A stretch of DNA of 64,000 nt from positions 1 through 64,000 of the forward strand of contig NZ_VDCZ01000001.1 of assembly GCF_006491645.1 (NCBI RefSeq). Direction: 5' to 3'. The translations under genes and the position numbers were made by a program. The stretch is from Flavobacterium profundi. Its GTDB lineage: Bacteria > Bacteroidota > Bacteroidia > Flavobacteriales > Flavobacteriaceae. The notes beneath the pieces were generated by a model that saw nothing but the letters and a program-made list of their open reading frames with translations, searched no databases and was not told the DNA's origin. This document shows, piece by piece, positions 31,687-42,171 of this stretch (position 1 is its first letter; each line of letters begins with the position of its first letter).

Positions 31687-33594
31687 TTATTTATACTTAT
31701 ATACCGAAATCCCCAAAGGAGGCAAAGAAGTTATGAACGAAAACGTTTGATTATGAAAGAAAAAATGTTCTGTAGTTATTTCATGTTCATTTATAACATT
31801 ACTTCCTCCATATTTAGAAGCGTCACTATTAAAGATTTCTTCTAAAATTCCTTCTTTACAAACTCCTATTCTATACTTTTGGAGTGGATTCGTTGAAAAA
31901 TTACAAACCACTACTAATCTATCGCTTTCATTATTACCTTTTCTATAATAGGATATCACACTATTTTCAGTATCGTCATAACTAATCCATTCAAAACCAT
32001 CCTGTGTAAAAGGGATTTCATACAACGCTTTATTTTCTTTGTACAACAAGTTCAAATCAGCTATGTATTGTTGAAAATGAATATGAGGAAAAAAATCCAA
32101 TAAATTCCAGTCGAGACTCGATTGAAAATTCCATTCTTCATATTGTGCAATTTCATTTCCCATAAATAGCAACTTTGTGCCAGGATGTGTAAACATATAC
32201 CCATACAAAACTCTTAAATTAGCAAATCGTTGCCATTCATCTCCAGGCATTCTTCCGAGAATTGATTTTTTCCCGTAAACTACTTCATCATGAGATAACG
32301 GTAGCATAAAATTTTCACTAAAAGCATAGGTTAAACTAAAAGTGATTTCATTTTGATGGTATTTTCGATATATGGTATCTTTATTAAAATAGTGCAAGGT
32401 ATCGTGCATCCAACCCATCATCCATTTCATACCAAAACCTAAACCGCCAATTGAAGTAGGTTTAGAAACCATTGGAAAAGCAGTCGATTCCTCAGCAATA
32501 GTTTGAACATCGGGGTAATTCAAATATACGGTTTCATTGAGTTCTTTTAAAAAGCTTATCGCTTCTAAATTTTCATTTCCACCAAAAACATTGGGTTCCC
32601 ATTCTCCTTCTTTTCTAGAATAATTCAAATAGATCATAGAGGCCACAGCATCCACTCGAAGACCGTCTATGTGATATTGGTCTAACCAAAATAAAGCATT
32701 GCTAATTAAAAAGGCACGAACTTCATTTCTCCCGTAATTAAAAATAAGGCTTTTCCAATCGGGATGATATCCTTTTTTAAGATCAGGATGTTCATATAAA
32801 CAAGAACCATCAAATCTACCTAAACCGTGTGCGTCTTCTGGAAAATGAGAAGGTACCCAATCCAGAATTATGCCTATCTCTTCTTTGTGAAAAGCATCTA
32901 CTAAATATTTAAATTCTTCAGGATACCCTAAACGAGATGTGGGTGCGAAATATCCTGTAATTTGGTAACCCCAAGAAGGGTCATAAGGATATTCCATTAT
33001 CGGCATGAACTCAACGTGCGTGAAATTCATTTTTTTTACATAGCTGACCAATTCATCAGCCAATTCAAAATAAGACAAGGAACGATTTTCTTCTACTTTT
33101 CGTTTCCAAGAAGTTAAATGCACTTCATAAACAGAATAAGGGGCTTGTAAGTTATTTTTACTCGCTCTTTGTTGCATCCAATTAGTATCGTTCCAGACGT
33201 AGACATCATCCCAAACGATAGAACCTGTTTTGGGTGGATGTTCACAACGTTTGGCAAACGGATCTGCTTTTTCAATTTTCCCTGAACTAAGTTTGGATCG
33301 AATCGCATATTTATAAACAGTTCCTTTACCTACATGAGGAATAAATCCTTCCCAAATACCAGACGAATCCCATCGTACTTGCAACGAATGCTCCCCTTCC
33401 ATCCAATAATTAAAATCTCCTACAACAGATACACTAGAAGCATTTGGTGCCCAAACTGCAAAATAAGTTCCTTGTTCACCATTTACGTCTATTATGTGAG
33501 AACCTAGTTTTTCATACAACCGATAATGTTTACCTGCTTTAAACAAATCGATATCAAATTCAGTAAAGAAACTATGTGCTATAACCATTCCCAT
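31687..33594 (-). CDS. glgB: 1,4-alpha-glucan branching enzyme
   Basis: 635 residues from ATG 33594, two bases past the glgC stop; an in-frame extension 11 codons longer would overlap glgC and was not chosen, and ATG 33588 is also possible. N-terminal CBM48-like domain (GTYFAVWAPNASSVSVVGDFNYW), then a GH13 barrel: EFMPIMEYPYDPSWGYQ, nucleophile Asp in DGLRVDAVASM (about residue 315), acid in TIAEESTAF (about 368), and LPLSHDEVVYGK. It makes alpha-1,6 branches in glycogen. Operon order is glgA, glgC, glgB, GH31. Confidence 0.93.
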   Translation of the reverse strand: MGMVIAHSFFTEFDIDLFKAGKHYRLYEKLGSHIIDVNGEQGTYFAVWAPNASSVSVVGDFNYWMEGEHSLQVRWDSSGIWEGFIPHVGKGTVYKYAIRSKLSSGKIEKADPFAKRCEHPPKTGSIVWDDVYVWNDTNWMQQRASKNNLQAPYSVYEVHLTSWKRKVEENRSLSYFELADELVSYVKKMNFTHVEFMPIMEYPYDPSWGYQITGYFAPTSRLGYPEEFKYLVDAFHKEEIGIILDWVPSHFPEDAHGLGRFDGSCLYEHPDLKKGYHPDWKSLIFNYGRNEVRAFLISNALFWLDQYHIDGLRVDAVASMIYLNYSRKEGEWEPNVFGGNENLEAISFLKELNETVYLNYPDVQTIAEESTAFPMVSKPTSIGGLGFGMKWMMGWMHDTLHYFNKDTIYRKYHQNEITFSLTYAFSENFMLPLSHDEVVYGKKSILGRMPGDEWQRFANLRVLYGYMFTHPGTKLLFMGNEIAQYEEWNFQSSLDWNLLDFFPHIHFQQYIADLNLLYKENKALYEIPFTQDGFEWISYDDTENSVISYYRKGNNESDRLVVVCNFSTNPLQKYRIGVCKEGILEEIFNSDASKYGGSNVINEHEITTEHFFFHNQTFSFITSLPPLGISVYKYK

Positions 33595-33595
33595 A

Positions 33596-34858
33596 TTAAA
33601 GTGTAAAGTTCGATGGAATAATCGCACCTTTTTTCACAATAACAATTCCATCTCTAACGGTATAAGTAGGTGTATCGACATCTTCCAAATGGGGTCCTCC
33701 TTCAATTTTAACATGATCTCCAATACAACAGTTTTTATCTAAAATTGCATTTTTAATATAACAGTTTTTACCAATACCCATGTTTACAATATTCTCATCC
33801 AATATTTCTTCCAAAGCTTGATAAAAATCACTGCCCATCATATAGGTATTTATTACGGTAGAACCACTTTCAATTTTGGATCGAATTCCAATGACAGAAT
33901 ATTCAATTTTTTCCGCATTAATAATACAACCCGAAGCTACAACAGCTTTAAACATTTGTGTCCCTGAAACCTTAGATGTAGGAAGCATTCGAGCATTCGT
34001 ATAAATTCTTTTTGAGCGGTTATATAAATCAAATTCTGGAAAATCATCAGCTAAGCCTAAATTTGCTTTAAAGAAAGATTCAATATTACCTATATCAGTC
34101 CAATATCCTTCAAATTGATAACTCACCACTTTATTGGTATGGATAGATTGTGGAATAATTTCTTTACCAAAATCAATCGTGTCTGGATTTTCCATTAATT
34201 TAACCAATAGCTCTCTGTTAAAAATATAAATCCCCATCGAGGCTAAATATTCTCTTCCTTCTGCTTCCATTTCTTTACTTACAGCAGATTTCCAATCGGG
34301 AAGCAAATCTTTTCCTGGCTTTTCGATAAAAGAAGTAATACTATTGGTTGCATCTGTTTTCATAATACCAAAACCAGTTGCATCTTTGGCATTCACTGGA
34401 ATTGTAGCTATGGAAATTTCTGCTTTCTTTTCGATATGGTTGTCCAACATTAATTGGAAATCCATTTGATACAATTGGTCACCAGATAAAATTAAAAAAT
34501 ATTCAAAATCGTGTTTTAAAAAATGATGCATACTTTGTCTGACAGCGTCTGCCGTACCTTGGAACCATTTTTGACTCATTGGAGTTTGTTCCGCAGCTAA
34601 TACATCAACAAAAGCAGAACTAAAAAAGCTAAAATGATACGTATTTTTTATATGCCTATTTAAGGAAGCCGAATTAAATTGGGTTAAAACGAATATGCGT
34701 TTAAAATTGGAATTAATACAATTTGAAATAGGTACATCTACTAATCGATATTCACCAGCTATAGGAACTGCTGGTTTAGACCTGTTGTCTGTTAAAGGAT
34801 ACAATCGGGAACCTTGTCCGCCACCTAAAATAATCGAAACGACTTTTTCTGAAAACAT
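33596..34858 (-). CDS. glgC: Glucose-1-phosphate adenylyltransferase
   Basis: 420 residues. The nucleotide-binding motif GGGQGSRLYPLTDNRSKPAVP (from about residue 12) is followed by WFQGTADAVRQ, LSGDQLYQMD and SFIEKPG; the C-terminal left-handed beta-helix has KNCYIKNAILDKNCCIG. It converts glucose-1-phosphate and ATP to ADP-glucose, the committed step of glycogen synthesis. It starts 3 nt after glgA ends and stops 1 nt before glgB begins, indicating tight translational coupling. Allosteric control is likely for the family but cannot be read from the sequence. Confidence 0.95.
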   Translation of the reverse strand: MFSEKVVSIILGGGQGSRLYPLTDNRSKPAVPIAGEYRLVDVPISNCINSNFKRIFVLTQFNSASLNRHIKNTYHFSFFSSAFVDVLAAEQTPMSQKWFQGTADAVRQSMHHFLKHDFEYFLILSGDQLYQMDFQLMLDNHIEKKAEISIATIPVNAKDATGFGIMKTDATNSITSFIEKPGKDLLPDWKSAVSKEMEAEGREYLASMGIYIFNRELLVKLMENPDTIDFGKEIIPQSIHTNKVVSYQFEGYWTDIGNIESFFKANLGLADDFPEFDLYNRSKRIYTNARMLPTSKVSGTQMFKAVVASGCIINAEKIEYSVIGIRSKIESGSTVINTYMMGSDFYQALEEILDENIVNMGIGKNCYIKNAILDKNCCIGDHVKIEGGPHLEDVDTPTYTVRDGIVIVKKGAIIPSNFTL

Positions 34859-34861
34859 ACG

Positions 34862-36268
34862 TTACTTTTTTAATTTTTTATAGAGTTGTTGGTATTTTTT
34901 AGCTGAAGCCAACCAAGAATGGTCAATCTTCATAATTTGATTTCTAATTTGCTTAACAACCAATTGGTTTTGAAAAAGTTGCAAACTCCGATCAATAGCA
35001 GTTTCTATCGAAGTAAGACTAACCTCTTCCATTACGATTCCAAAACCGTTAGGCTTGTCATAATCAATAATTGTATCTTTTAAACCACCTACTCTATTTA
35101 CAATAGGAATTGTTCCATAACGTAAAGAATACATTTGATTTAAACCACAAGGTTCTACTCTAGAAGGCATGAGTAAAAAATCAGCTCCCGCATAAATAAT
35201 ATGAGATAAGGCTTCGTTATAACCAGAAACATAGTGATATTTTCCTTTAAAAGCAGTATTTAATTGGGTTAATTCAGACTCTATTTTAGGGTTCCCAGAA
35301 CCTAAAACAATAACAGACAACTCCACTTCAGATAAATAGTTGGAAAAAAGTTCAGCAAATAAATCGCAACCTTTATCTTCAACAAATCGTCCTATAAAGG
35401 CAATTAAGGGACGCTCTTTGTCTAAATCATAATTTTCACACAACCAATTTTTATTGGCACGTTTCCCTGTTGTCCAACTTGTTTTTTTATAATTCTTTTT
35501 CAAATAACTATCCGTTTCTGGATTCCAAATTTCTGTATCTATTCCGTTTAAGATGCCAGAACATTTTGCGGTTTCATGTTGCAATAATTGTTCTAATCCG
35601 TTTGCTTTTAATTTTAATTCCTCCATGTATGAAGGAGAAACCGTTGTAACTGCCCAAGCACATTTTATTGCAGCAGCCATTGGATTTATTGTTCCATCCC
35701 AATCTAACAAACCCACTTTAGAAAAATCAAATTTGGGAATCCATTCAATATTATCATGGGAAAACCAACCTTGATATTGTGCATTGTGAATGGTAAAAAC
35801 AGTTGGGATCATTTTTAAACTATCAAACTGATAACATTGCGTCATCATAAAAGGGATTAACCCCGTGTGATGATCGTGAACATGTACTACTTCAGGTTGA
35901 GTTTCCCAAGTGGTAATCCATTTTAATGTCGCTATTTGAAAAGCTAGAAAACGAAGCGTATCATTTTGGGAATATACATAATCGGTATATAATAATTCAG
36001 GAATGTCTACTAAATAAATAGGAAATCCAATGTCTTTTTTTAACTGTTTAATTGTAAAGAAATATTTTTTCCCGTTTAAAGGTAACTCCTCTTCATAAAG
36101 TGTCGTGAATTTATGGTTGTGTAGAAATGGCAAATTATAAAAAGGCATGATTACTTCCGCCTTTTGATTATTTTGATTCTGATATTTGGGTAGTGCACCT
36201 ACCACATCAGCTAAACCTCCCACTTTAGCAATAGGAAAACATTCAGCTGCCACATGAATTATTGCCAT
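34862..36268 (-). CDS. glgA: Glycogen synthase
   Basis: 468 residues, GT5 family, GT-B fold. The N-terminal K-x-G-G-L motif (K15, AKVGGLADVVGALPK) binds ADP-glucose; HVHDHHTGLIPFM, FTIHNAQYQGWF, the hinge region and C-terminal FIGRFVEDKGCDLF and LLMPSRVEPCGLNQMYSLRYGTIPIVNRVGGLKDTI are all present. It adds glucose from ADP-glucose to the growing glycogen chain. First gene of the operon; no clear promoter was found upstream. Confidence 0.95.
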   Translation of the reverse strand: MAIIHVAAECFPIAKVGGLADVVGALPKYQNQNNQKAEVIMPFYNLPFLHNHKFTTLYEEELPLNGKKYFFTIKQLKKDIGFPIYLVDIPELLYTDYVYSQNDTLRFLAFQIATLKWITTWETQPEVVHVHDHHTGLIPFMMTQCYQFDSLKMIPTVFTIHNAQYQGWFSHDNIEWIPKFDFSKVGLLDWDGTINPMAAAIKCAWAVTTVSPSYMEELKLKANGLEQLLQHETAKCSGILNGIDTEIWNPETDSYLKKNYKKTSWTTGKRANKNWLCENYDLDKERPLIAFIGRFVEDKGCDLFAELFSNYLSEVELSVIVLGSGNPKIESELTQLNTAFKGKYHYVSGYNEALSHIIYAGADFLLMPSRVEPCGLNQMYSLRYGTIPIVNRVGGLKDTIIDYDKPNGFGIVMEEVSLTSIETAIDRSLQLFQNQLVVKQIRNQIMKIDHSWLASAKKYQQLYKKLKK

Positions 36269-36567
36269 TTTTTTTTGTTAAATTACAATTTTTTATTCAA
36301 AATAGAGTTAAGAAAAAGAAAATAAAAAAGGTGTTTTGCAATCAAAAATCAATTTTTAAAGTCTAAATTTTATCAATTTGTTATTATTCAATTAATTTTT
36401 AAAATTAACTTCTCTTTAGATATAAAATACTATACAATTCCTAAAGTATTTTACTACAATTTAGCTATTCTCAAAAGACTATAAATTAACATTTTACACA
36501 ATAAATCTATCAAAGTTTAACAAGTTTGCTTTTTAATTTTACAGGAAACAATCAAAAGCAAAAAATC
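36269..36567. other. Divergent intergenic region, AT-rich
   Basis: 299 nt between glgA and the secreted protein gene at 36568. Very AT-rich. It must hold promoters for both directions but no good TTG / TAnnTTTG pair was identified. No other feature seen. Confidence 0.35.
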
Positions 36568-37233
36568 ATGAAAAATTGTATCTTAATTATCCTTTTTTTA
36601 TTTACTACCTGCATCTATGCACAAGTAGGAATTGAAACCACTAATCCTACCGCTACTTTGGATATTAATGGTGATTTACGAATTAGAAGTACAACTTTAA
36701 CAACCAATTTGACAGCAGCAAAAGATTCTATAATTGTGGTAGATAATGTAGGTAATTCAAAACGAGTATCCTCAAAAACGGTGGTTAACAGTTACCTTAA
36801 AACGGTTATTAAAGGACAATTTTCAAGTGGTGCCCTTGTAAATCTGAATCTCTTATCAAATAGAGTAAAAATTCCGTTTGATTTAATTCAATTTGATGCC
36901 AATTCAGAATTTAATACGACAACGAATACTTTCACAGCAAAACAAGATGGCATTTATGCGATAAAAATTCAGATCAAATCCAATTCAACAGTAGGTGTGT
37001 CAACAAATTTTGGGGTAGCCATAACCAAAAACGGAACAATTATAAACCGAAACAGCTTTGCTAATATAAGCGTTCTTTCAACGAATGTAACACCACCTGT
37101 AAGACAAGTGGAATCTCTTATTGAATTAACGACAGGTGACACCGTTATTTTCGAAATTGTTAGTGATCTAGCTTCTGTTTCTATTTTAGGCACCAGTGAA
37201 GATTGCTTTTTTACGATTCAGCAGATACGATAA
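36568..37233 (+). CDS. Secreted C1q/TNF-like or tail-spike-like hypothetical protein
   Basis: 221 residues from ATG 36568; upstream in-frame codons begin with TTG and lack signal character. Signal peptide about 1-19 (ending TCIYAQ). Next comes VGIETTNPTATLDINGDLRI, a motif common at the start of flavobacterial secreted proteins. The C-terminal 120 residues (FNTTTNTFTAKQDGIYAIKIQIKSNS, then LTTGDTVIFEIVSD) resemble the C1q-like jelly roll. Probably exported to the surface or medium. No T9SS sorting domain. It ends at a bidirectional terminator. Confidence 0.7.
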   Translation: MKNCILIILFLFTTCIYAQVGIETTNPTATLDINGDLRIRSTTLTTNLTAAKDSIIVVDNVGNSKRVSSKTVVNSYLKTVIKGQFSSGALVNLNLLSNRVKIPFDLIQFDANSEFNTTTNTFTAKQDGIYAIKIQIKSNSTVGVSTNFGVAITKNGTIINRNSFANISVLSTNVTPPVRQVESLIELTTGDTVIFEIVSDLASVSILGTSEDCFFTIQQIR

Positions 37234-37263
37234 AAAAAGCTCCAATAAAATTGGAGCTTTTTT
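37233..37263. terminator. Bidirectional hairpin terminator
   Basis: Perfect 14-bp stem (37233-37246 with 37250-37263) around a 3-nt loop, core AGCTCCAAT/ATTGGAGCT with A and T tracts on either side. It lies between the convergent genes ending at 37233 and 37286. Confidence 0.9.
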
Positions 37264-37285
37264 AAAATTATAAGAGAACTGAATG

Positions 37286-39550
37286 TTACGCTTTTCCAGC
37301 TGCAATTAAATTTAAAGCAGAACCTGCTTTAAACCATTCAATTTGACCTTCATTATACGTATGATTTGCTAAAATTACATCTTTGGTACCATCAGCGTGA
37401 ACGAATTCAATTGTTAATGGTTTTCCAGGTGCAAATTCAGTTAAATCTAAGAAGTTAATCGTATCATCTTCTTGAATTTTATCATAATCCGCTTCATTAG
37501 CAAATGTTAATCCTAACATACCTTGTTTTTTAAGGTTTGTTTCGTGAATACGAGCGAAAGATTTTACTAAAACCGCCTTAACACCTAAGAAACGTGGTTC
37601 CATAGCAGCATGCTCACGAGAAGAACCTTCTCCATAATTGTGATCTCCTACCACAATTGAGGGAACACCAGCAGCTTTATAAGCTCTTTGTACAGCAGGA
37701 ACTGCATCATAACCTCCTGTCAATTGGTTTTTAACTTTATTCGTTTCTTGATTGTATGCATTTACAGCACCAATTAACATATTATTAGAAATATTATCCA
37801 AATGTCCACGGAAACGTAACCAAGGCCCAGCCATTGAAATATGGTCTGTTGTACATTTTCCAAAAGCTTTGATTAACAATTTAGCACCTGTAATATTTTC
37901 ACCATTCCAAGGAGCAAATGGAGCTAATAATTGTAAACGTTCAGATGTAGGAGAAACAACTACTTCTACATTCGAACCATCTTCAGCAGGAGCCTGAAAA
38001 CCAGCATCTTCTACATCAAAACCTTTATTTGGTAATTCATCACCTTTTGGAGGGTTTAATTTTACTTCTTCTCCTTTATCGTTTACCAACGTATCCGTTA
38101 ATGGATTGAAATCTAATCTTCCTGAAATAGCTAATGCAGCAACCATTTCTGGAGAAGTTACAAAAGCATGTGTATTTGGATTACCATCAGCACGTTTAGA
38201 GAAGTTTCTATTAAACGAGTGAACAATTGTGTTTTTTTCTTCTTTATCTGCTCCTTCTCTATCCCATTGCCCGATACATGGCCCACAAGCATTGGTAAAC
38301 ACTTTAGTACCCATTTTCTCGAAAGTTGCAATAATACCATCTCTTTCGATAGTGTAACGAATTTGCTCAGAACCTGGATTAATACCAAATTCAGCTTTTG
38401 GAGAAATACCATGTGCAACTGCTTGCTCTACAATTGAAGCAGCACGTGTCATATCTTCGTAAGATGAATTGGTACAAGAACCAATTAATCCCCATTCCAC
38501 TTTTATCGGCCAACCATTTGCAGCAGCTTCTTCTTTCATTTTAGAAACTGGTGTTCCTCTATCTGGAGTAAATGGTCCGTTAATATGTGGTTCTAATTCT
38601 GACAAGTTGATTTCAATTAATTGATCGAAATATTGAGCAGGATCAGCATATACTTCTTTATCAGCTGTTAAATATGTCGCAACTTTGTCTGCTGCTTTCA
38701 CTACATCCTGACGGTCTGTAGCATTTAAATAACGACGCATCGAATCATCATAACCAAAAGTAGAAGTCGTAGCTCCAATTTCTGCTCCCATATTACAGAT
38801 AGTACCTTTACCTGTACATGACATCGATTCAGCACCTTCTCCAAAATATTCAACAATTGCACCCGTTCCACCTTTAACTGTAAGAATATCTGCTACTTTA
38901 AGAATAACATCTTTTGGAGCAGTCCAACCGTTTAATTTACCCGTTAATTTTACTCCAATCAATTTTGGAAATTTCAATTCCCAAGACATTCCAGCCATTA
39001 CATCTACAGCATCAGCTCCACCCACACCAATTGCTAGCATACCTAATCCTCCAGCGTTTACTGTATGAGAATCTGTACCAATCATCATTCCACCTGGGAA
39101 AGCATAATTTTCTAAAACAATTTGGTGAATAATTCCAGAACCTGGTTTCCAAAAACCAATTCCATATTTATTAGAAACGGAAGATAAAAAATCGAAAACT
39201 TCACTAGATTGTGATTTTGCTCTTGACAAATCTGCATCAGCACCAACCTTTGCTTGAATTAAGTGATCACAGTGAACTGTTGTTGGAACAGCTACATTTT
39301 TTTTACCTGCATGCATGAATTGTAATAAGGCCATTTGCGCAGTCGCATCTTGACAAGCTACTCTATCTGGTGCGAAATCAACATAATCTTTTCCTCTTGT
39401 GTATGCTTGTGTAGGCATTTTTTCCCACAAATGCGAATATAAAATTTTCTCAGATAATGTAAGTGGACGACCCACAAGCTCACGTGCTTTATCCACACGT
39501 TCTGCCATAGTAGCGTACACTTTTTCAATCATTTCAATATCAAAAGCCAT
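37286..39550 (-). CDS. acn: Aconitate hydratase
   Basis: 754 residues, the length of the mitochondrial-type aconitases found in Bacteroidetes. Iron-sulfur ligands are visible as Cys in [12 protein letters not shown] and the pair in [10 protein letters not shown]. Substrate-binding blocks [39 protein letters not shown] and the swivel-domain [22 protein letters not shown] are present. It interconverts citrate and isocitrate in the TCA cycle. Monocistronic: a terminator lies downstream and its own -7 element upstream. Confidence 0.95.
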   Translation of the reverse strand: MAFDIEMIEKVYATMAERVDKARELVGRPLTLSEKILYSHLWEKMPTQAYTRGKDYVDFAPDRVACQDATAQMALLQFMHAGKKNVAVPTTVHCDHLIQAKVGADADLSRAKSQSSEVFDFLSSVSNKYGIGFWKPGSGIIHQIVLENYAFPGGMMIGTDSHTVNAGGLGMLAIGVGGADAVDVMAGMSWELKFPKLIGVKLTGKLNGWTAPKDVILKVADILTVKGGTGAIVEYFGEGAESMSCTGKGTICNMGAEIGATTSTFGYDDSMRRYLNATDRQDVVKAADKVATYLTADKEVYADPAQYFDQLIEINLSELEPHINGPFTPDRGTPVSKMKEEAAANGWPIKVEWGLIGSCTNSSYEDMTRAASIVEQAVAHGISPKAEFGINPGSEQIRYTIERDGIIATFEKMGTKVFTNACGPCIGQWDREGADKEEKNTIVHSFNRNFSKRADGNPNTHAFVTSPEMVAALAISGRLDFNPLTDTLVNDKGEEVKLNPPKGDELPNKGFDVEDAGFQAPAEDGSNVEVVVSPTSERLQLLAPFAPWNGENITGAKLLIKAFGKCTTDHISMAGPWLRFRGHLDNISNNMLIGAVNAYNQETNKVKNQLTGGYDAVPAVQRAYKAAGVPSIVVGDHNYGEGSSREHAAMEPRFLGVKAVLVKSFARIHETNLKKQGMLGLTFANEADYDKIQEDDTINFLDLTEFAPGKPLTIEFVHADGTKDVILANHTYNEGQIEWFKAGSALNLIAAGKA

Positions 39551-39589
39551 ACTATTATAATTATTTTTTGTTAGTTTTTAAAAGTGTCA

Positions 39590-39597
39590 CAAATTTA
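39590..39597 (-). promoter_or_regulatory. Promoter -7 element for aconitase
   Basis: TAAATTTG on the minus strand (complement of 39590-39597), an exact TAnnTTTG match, about 40 nt upstream of the ATG at 39550. No TTG at the usual distance. Confidence 0.45.
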
Positions 39598-39865
39598 GTG
39601 AATCTTAATGAGATTTAAAAATTTTTAATAAAACCTTAATTTCTACTAAATATTATTCTCAATTACGTATTTTTAATGATGAAAATTCAAAAAAAATAAT
39701 TTTTTATAGTATTTTTTACTAAATTCTTAATTTAAGAAACAAAAATTATTAAATTATCAAAATTACTAAAACGTTATCGTACTACATTTAAGCAAAAAAT
39801 AAGAATTTGTATCAATATTTTTTTACTTGCCTTTTAAAAAATACAATTAAAGATTGCTTCTACGA
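39598..39865. other. AT-rich intergenic stretch
   Basis: The remaining part of the 315-nt gap between aconitase and the acyltransferase. Almost only A and T with stops in every frame. No gene, repeat or terminator could be supported. Confidence 0.35.
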
Positions 39866-40975
39866 TTATTTATCTCTCAATTGCATCATAGGTTTTTCAT
39901 AAAAACGATATAAAAAATAAGAAAAAACAACAGTTCCAAAAAAATAGAGCAGTACTACAAAAATAGTAGAAAGTACAAGATACTTATCGTAAAGTAATTT
40001 TTTTAGAAGTACCGTTATGATACTATAATGCAATAAATACATACTGTAAGATATTTTACTAATACCCGTTATAACTTTAGAAATTTTAGAATTAGACTTT
40101 TTCCAGTAAATAAAAACAGGCAAGCCCATAGCAAAGGTAAAAGCACAAAATGTAAAGTAAAAAACTCTAAAATACAAAGGCTGTGTATGAATATCAAAGC
40201 CATATACATTAAAAACTACAAATTGTAGAAAATACAAATGTGCCGCAATAATAAACAGATAAACTCTATACTTTTTAAGAAACGAACCATAATAATAATG
40301 AATCCAAGCCACTAAAAACCCAATTATTATAGCGTCAATACGATATATTACAATTAATTTCAATTGGGTATTCCATTGGTCCATATCATTTATAGAACTA
40401 TTTAAATAATAAAAATAGCGCAGTCCATTAAAAAAAAACAACAATAAAAGTGTTATAAGTAAAAAACTTATCTTTCTATTATAATTCCAAATTTTACCAA
40501 CTATAAACAATACTACTGGAGCCAGAATATAAGTAAATTCTTCAACAGACAAACTCCAAGATTCACTAAAAATAGTAATATGATACGCTGAAAAATTTTG
40601 AAGAAAGAAAAAATACCTCCCTATATTTTCAAGAGAATACCCCATATATACTGCCAGTAGTATATTGAGTAATAACACTAGATAATAAGCAGGCAATGTG
40701 CGAAACCATCTTCTTTTTAAAAATACAAAAAGGTCTTTTTTTGTAAAACTGCTTTCCACATAATTCTTTAATAAAATGGAACCAATAAGAAAACCGCTTA
40801 AAACAAAAAACAACTCTACACCTGTAAAACCTATTAAACCGCTTAAAGCGATAATGGAAGGGTCATTAAGATCAATTAAATAATACACATGAGAAAATAG
40901 CACCAAAACAATGGCAAGTGCTCTTACAACATCTAAACCAAAAATTCTTTGCTTGTTTTTCGATTGTATACTCAT
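39866..40975 (-). CDS. Membrane acyltransferase (acyltransferase-3 / OafA-like)
   Basis: 369 residues from ATG 40975; the frame extends 16 codons further but into the divergent gene's start. About ten transmembrane helices. The family signatures are FGLDVVRALAIVLVLFSHVYYL with the catalytic His, TGVELFFVLSGFLIGSILL, and the R-R in KRRWFRTLPAYYL. Such proteins move acetyl or other acyl groups onto polysaccharides or lipids at the cytoplasmic membrane. The target glycan is unknown; no polysaccharide locus is adjacent. Confidence 0.85.
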   Translation of the reverse strand: MSIQSKNKQRIFGLDVVRALAIVLVLFSHVYYLIDLNDPSIIALSGLIGFTGVELFFVLSGFLIGSILLKNYVESSFTKKDLFVFLKRRWFRTLPAYYLVLLLNILLAVYMGYSLENIGRYFFFLQNFSAYHITIFSESWSLSVEEFTYILAPVVLFIVGKIWNYNRKISFLLITLLLLFFFNGLRYFYYLNSSINDMDQWNTQLKLIVIYRIDAIIIGFLVAWIHYYYGSFLKKYRVYLFIIAAHLYFLQFVVFNVYGFDIHTQPLYFRVFYFTFCAFTFAMGLPVFIYWKKSNSKISKVITGISKISYSMYLLHYSIITVLLKKLLYDKYLVLSTIFVVLLYFFGTVVFSYFLYRFYEKPMMQLRDK

Positions 40976-41007
40976 TTCACTTATTTTTGTTGTTATTCTT
41001 TTATAAA

Positions 41008-42153
41008 ATGGTAATAAAATCAAAGATATATAAATATTTAGCCTTTACTTTTATTTTTTCAAGCGTTTTTGGAATTACCGTTTATTCTTTTTTATCTACT
41101 CGTCATCAAGCCATACTAAAAACGAAACTGTTATATACTTTTGGGTTGGTTGATAGCAATTGGAAAGTTGAAAAAGAACAGAATGAATACAAAATGCATT
41201 CTCCTACTTTTTTAATAGATGCAATTTATAAATCTATGGAAGGTCCGAAATCATCTAGATATATTCAACTAAGCCAAGAGAATGATTTACTTTGGATTAC
41301 CGGTTTTGAAGTCAGCGCTATTGATGCACAAACCAATGAACCAATTTCTAAAGATTTCATTTGTCATACAAATGTCGATTTAAATGATGTGAACTATTAT
41401 ACCCAATGGCACTTAGAAAATCGTATTGGCAAACAATATCCAAGACTTACATCATTATCCAATGGATTTGAAAAATACAAATATCCAGAAGGCTTTGGAA
41501 TCCCCATTAAAGGCAATGAATATCTTTTCATCACTTCTCAAGCGTTGAATCATAATTATCCATCCATTTTCAAAAAAATAAAACATGAAATTTTAATTTC
41601 ACATGAAAAATATGATGGGTCGCAAAAACCACTATTAAGTAAAACCGTCTATATACAATTACCCTACAATAAAAACAATCCTTTTGAAGAACCTTTAGAT
41701 CCGGGAACTAATCAATGTATTCCTGTAGAAACAAAAAATCACAGTTACATGGATAAAGAAGGGAATATGCTTTCTGGTCATTGGGTCATTCCCAAAGGAA
41801 AAAACACGTATCGCAGTAATATATCAGAACAATTAGACTTAAAAGATAGTCTTAGCTTGCACTTTTCTGCTATACATGTACACCCTTTTGCTACTTCTAT
41901 TGCCTTATATGATAGAACCGCTCAAAAAAATGTATTTCGAAGTCCGATTTCCAATTATAAAAACAAAACGGGGTTACTTGAAGTTACACCTTTTAGTTCC
42001 CAAGAAGGAGTATGGCTTTATAAAAATCATGATTACGAACTCGTTTTAGAAGTTGACAACACCTCTGCGACCCAACAAGATATGATGGGAAGCATGTTTT
42101 TGTTTTTTTACGATAAAGAATTGGATGAGGCTATCCAACAGAATACTTTATAA
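41008..42153 (+). CDS. Membrane-anchored protein, possibly copper-monooxygenase-like (PHM fold)
   Basis: 381 residues from ATG 41008; an earlier frame start lies inside the opposite gene. One N-terminal hydrophobic segment (about 8-25) anchors or exports it. Its pattern recalls peptidylglycine alpha-hydroxylating monooxygenase: WITGFEVSA then a Cys-His at 119-120 in the first half, H-x-H at 290/292 (HVHPFATSIALYD) and Met-rich MMGSMFLFFYD at 359-367 in the second. In PHM, H-x-H plus Met bind copper M. Only one of the His ligands for copper H is obvious, so activity is doubtful. This is inference from motif order; a hypothetical protein is the cautious call. Confidence 0.55.
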   Translation: MVIKSKIYKYLAFTFIFSSVFGITVYSFLSTRHQAILKTKLLYTFGLVDSNWKVEKEQNEYKMHSPTFLIDAIYKSMEGPKSSRYIQLSQENDLLWITGFEVSAIDAQTNEPISKDFICHTNVDLNDVNYYTQWHLENRIGKQYPRLTSLSNGFEKYKYPEGFGIPIKGNEYLFITSQALNHNYPSIFKKIKHEILISHEKYDGSQKPLLSKTVYIQLPYNKNNPFEEPLDPGTNQCIPVETKNHSYMDKEGNMLSGHWVIPKGKNTYRSNISEQLDLKDSLSLHFSAIHVHPFATSIALYDRTAQKNVFRSPISNYKNKTGLLEVTPFSSQEGVWLYKNHDYELVLEVDNTSATQQDMMGSMFLFFYDKELDEAIQQNTL

Positions 42154-42171
42154 AATATAAATATCAAGACG

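Noticed and set aside
37752..38437. Plus-strand frames of 80-90 codons opposite aconitase
   Set aside because: Shadows of the well-conserved aconitase gene on the other strand.
40918..41007. Longer N-terminus for the gene at 41008
   Set aside because: It would overlap the divergent acyltransferase start; the inner ATG gives a normal membrane anchor.
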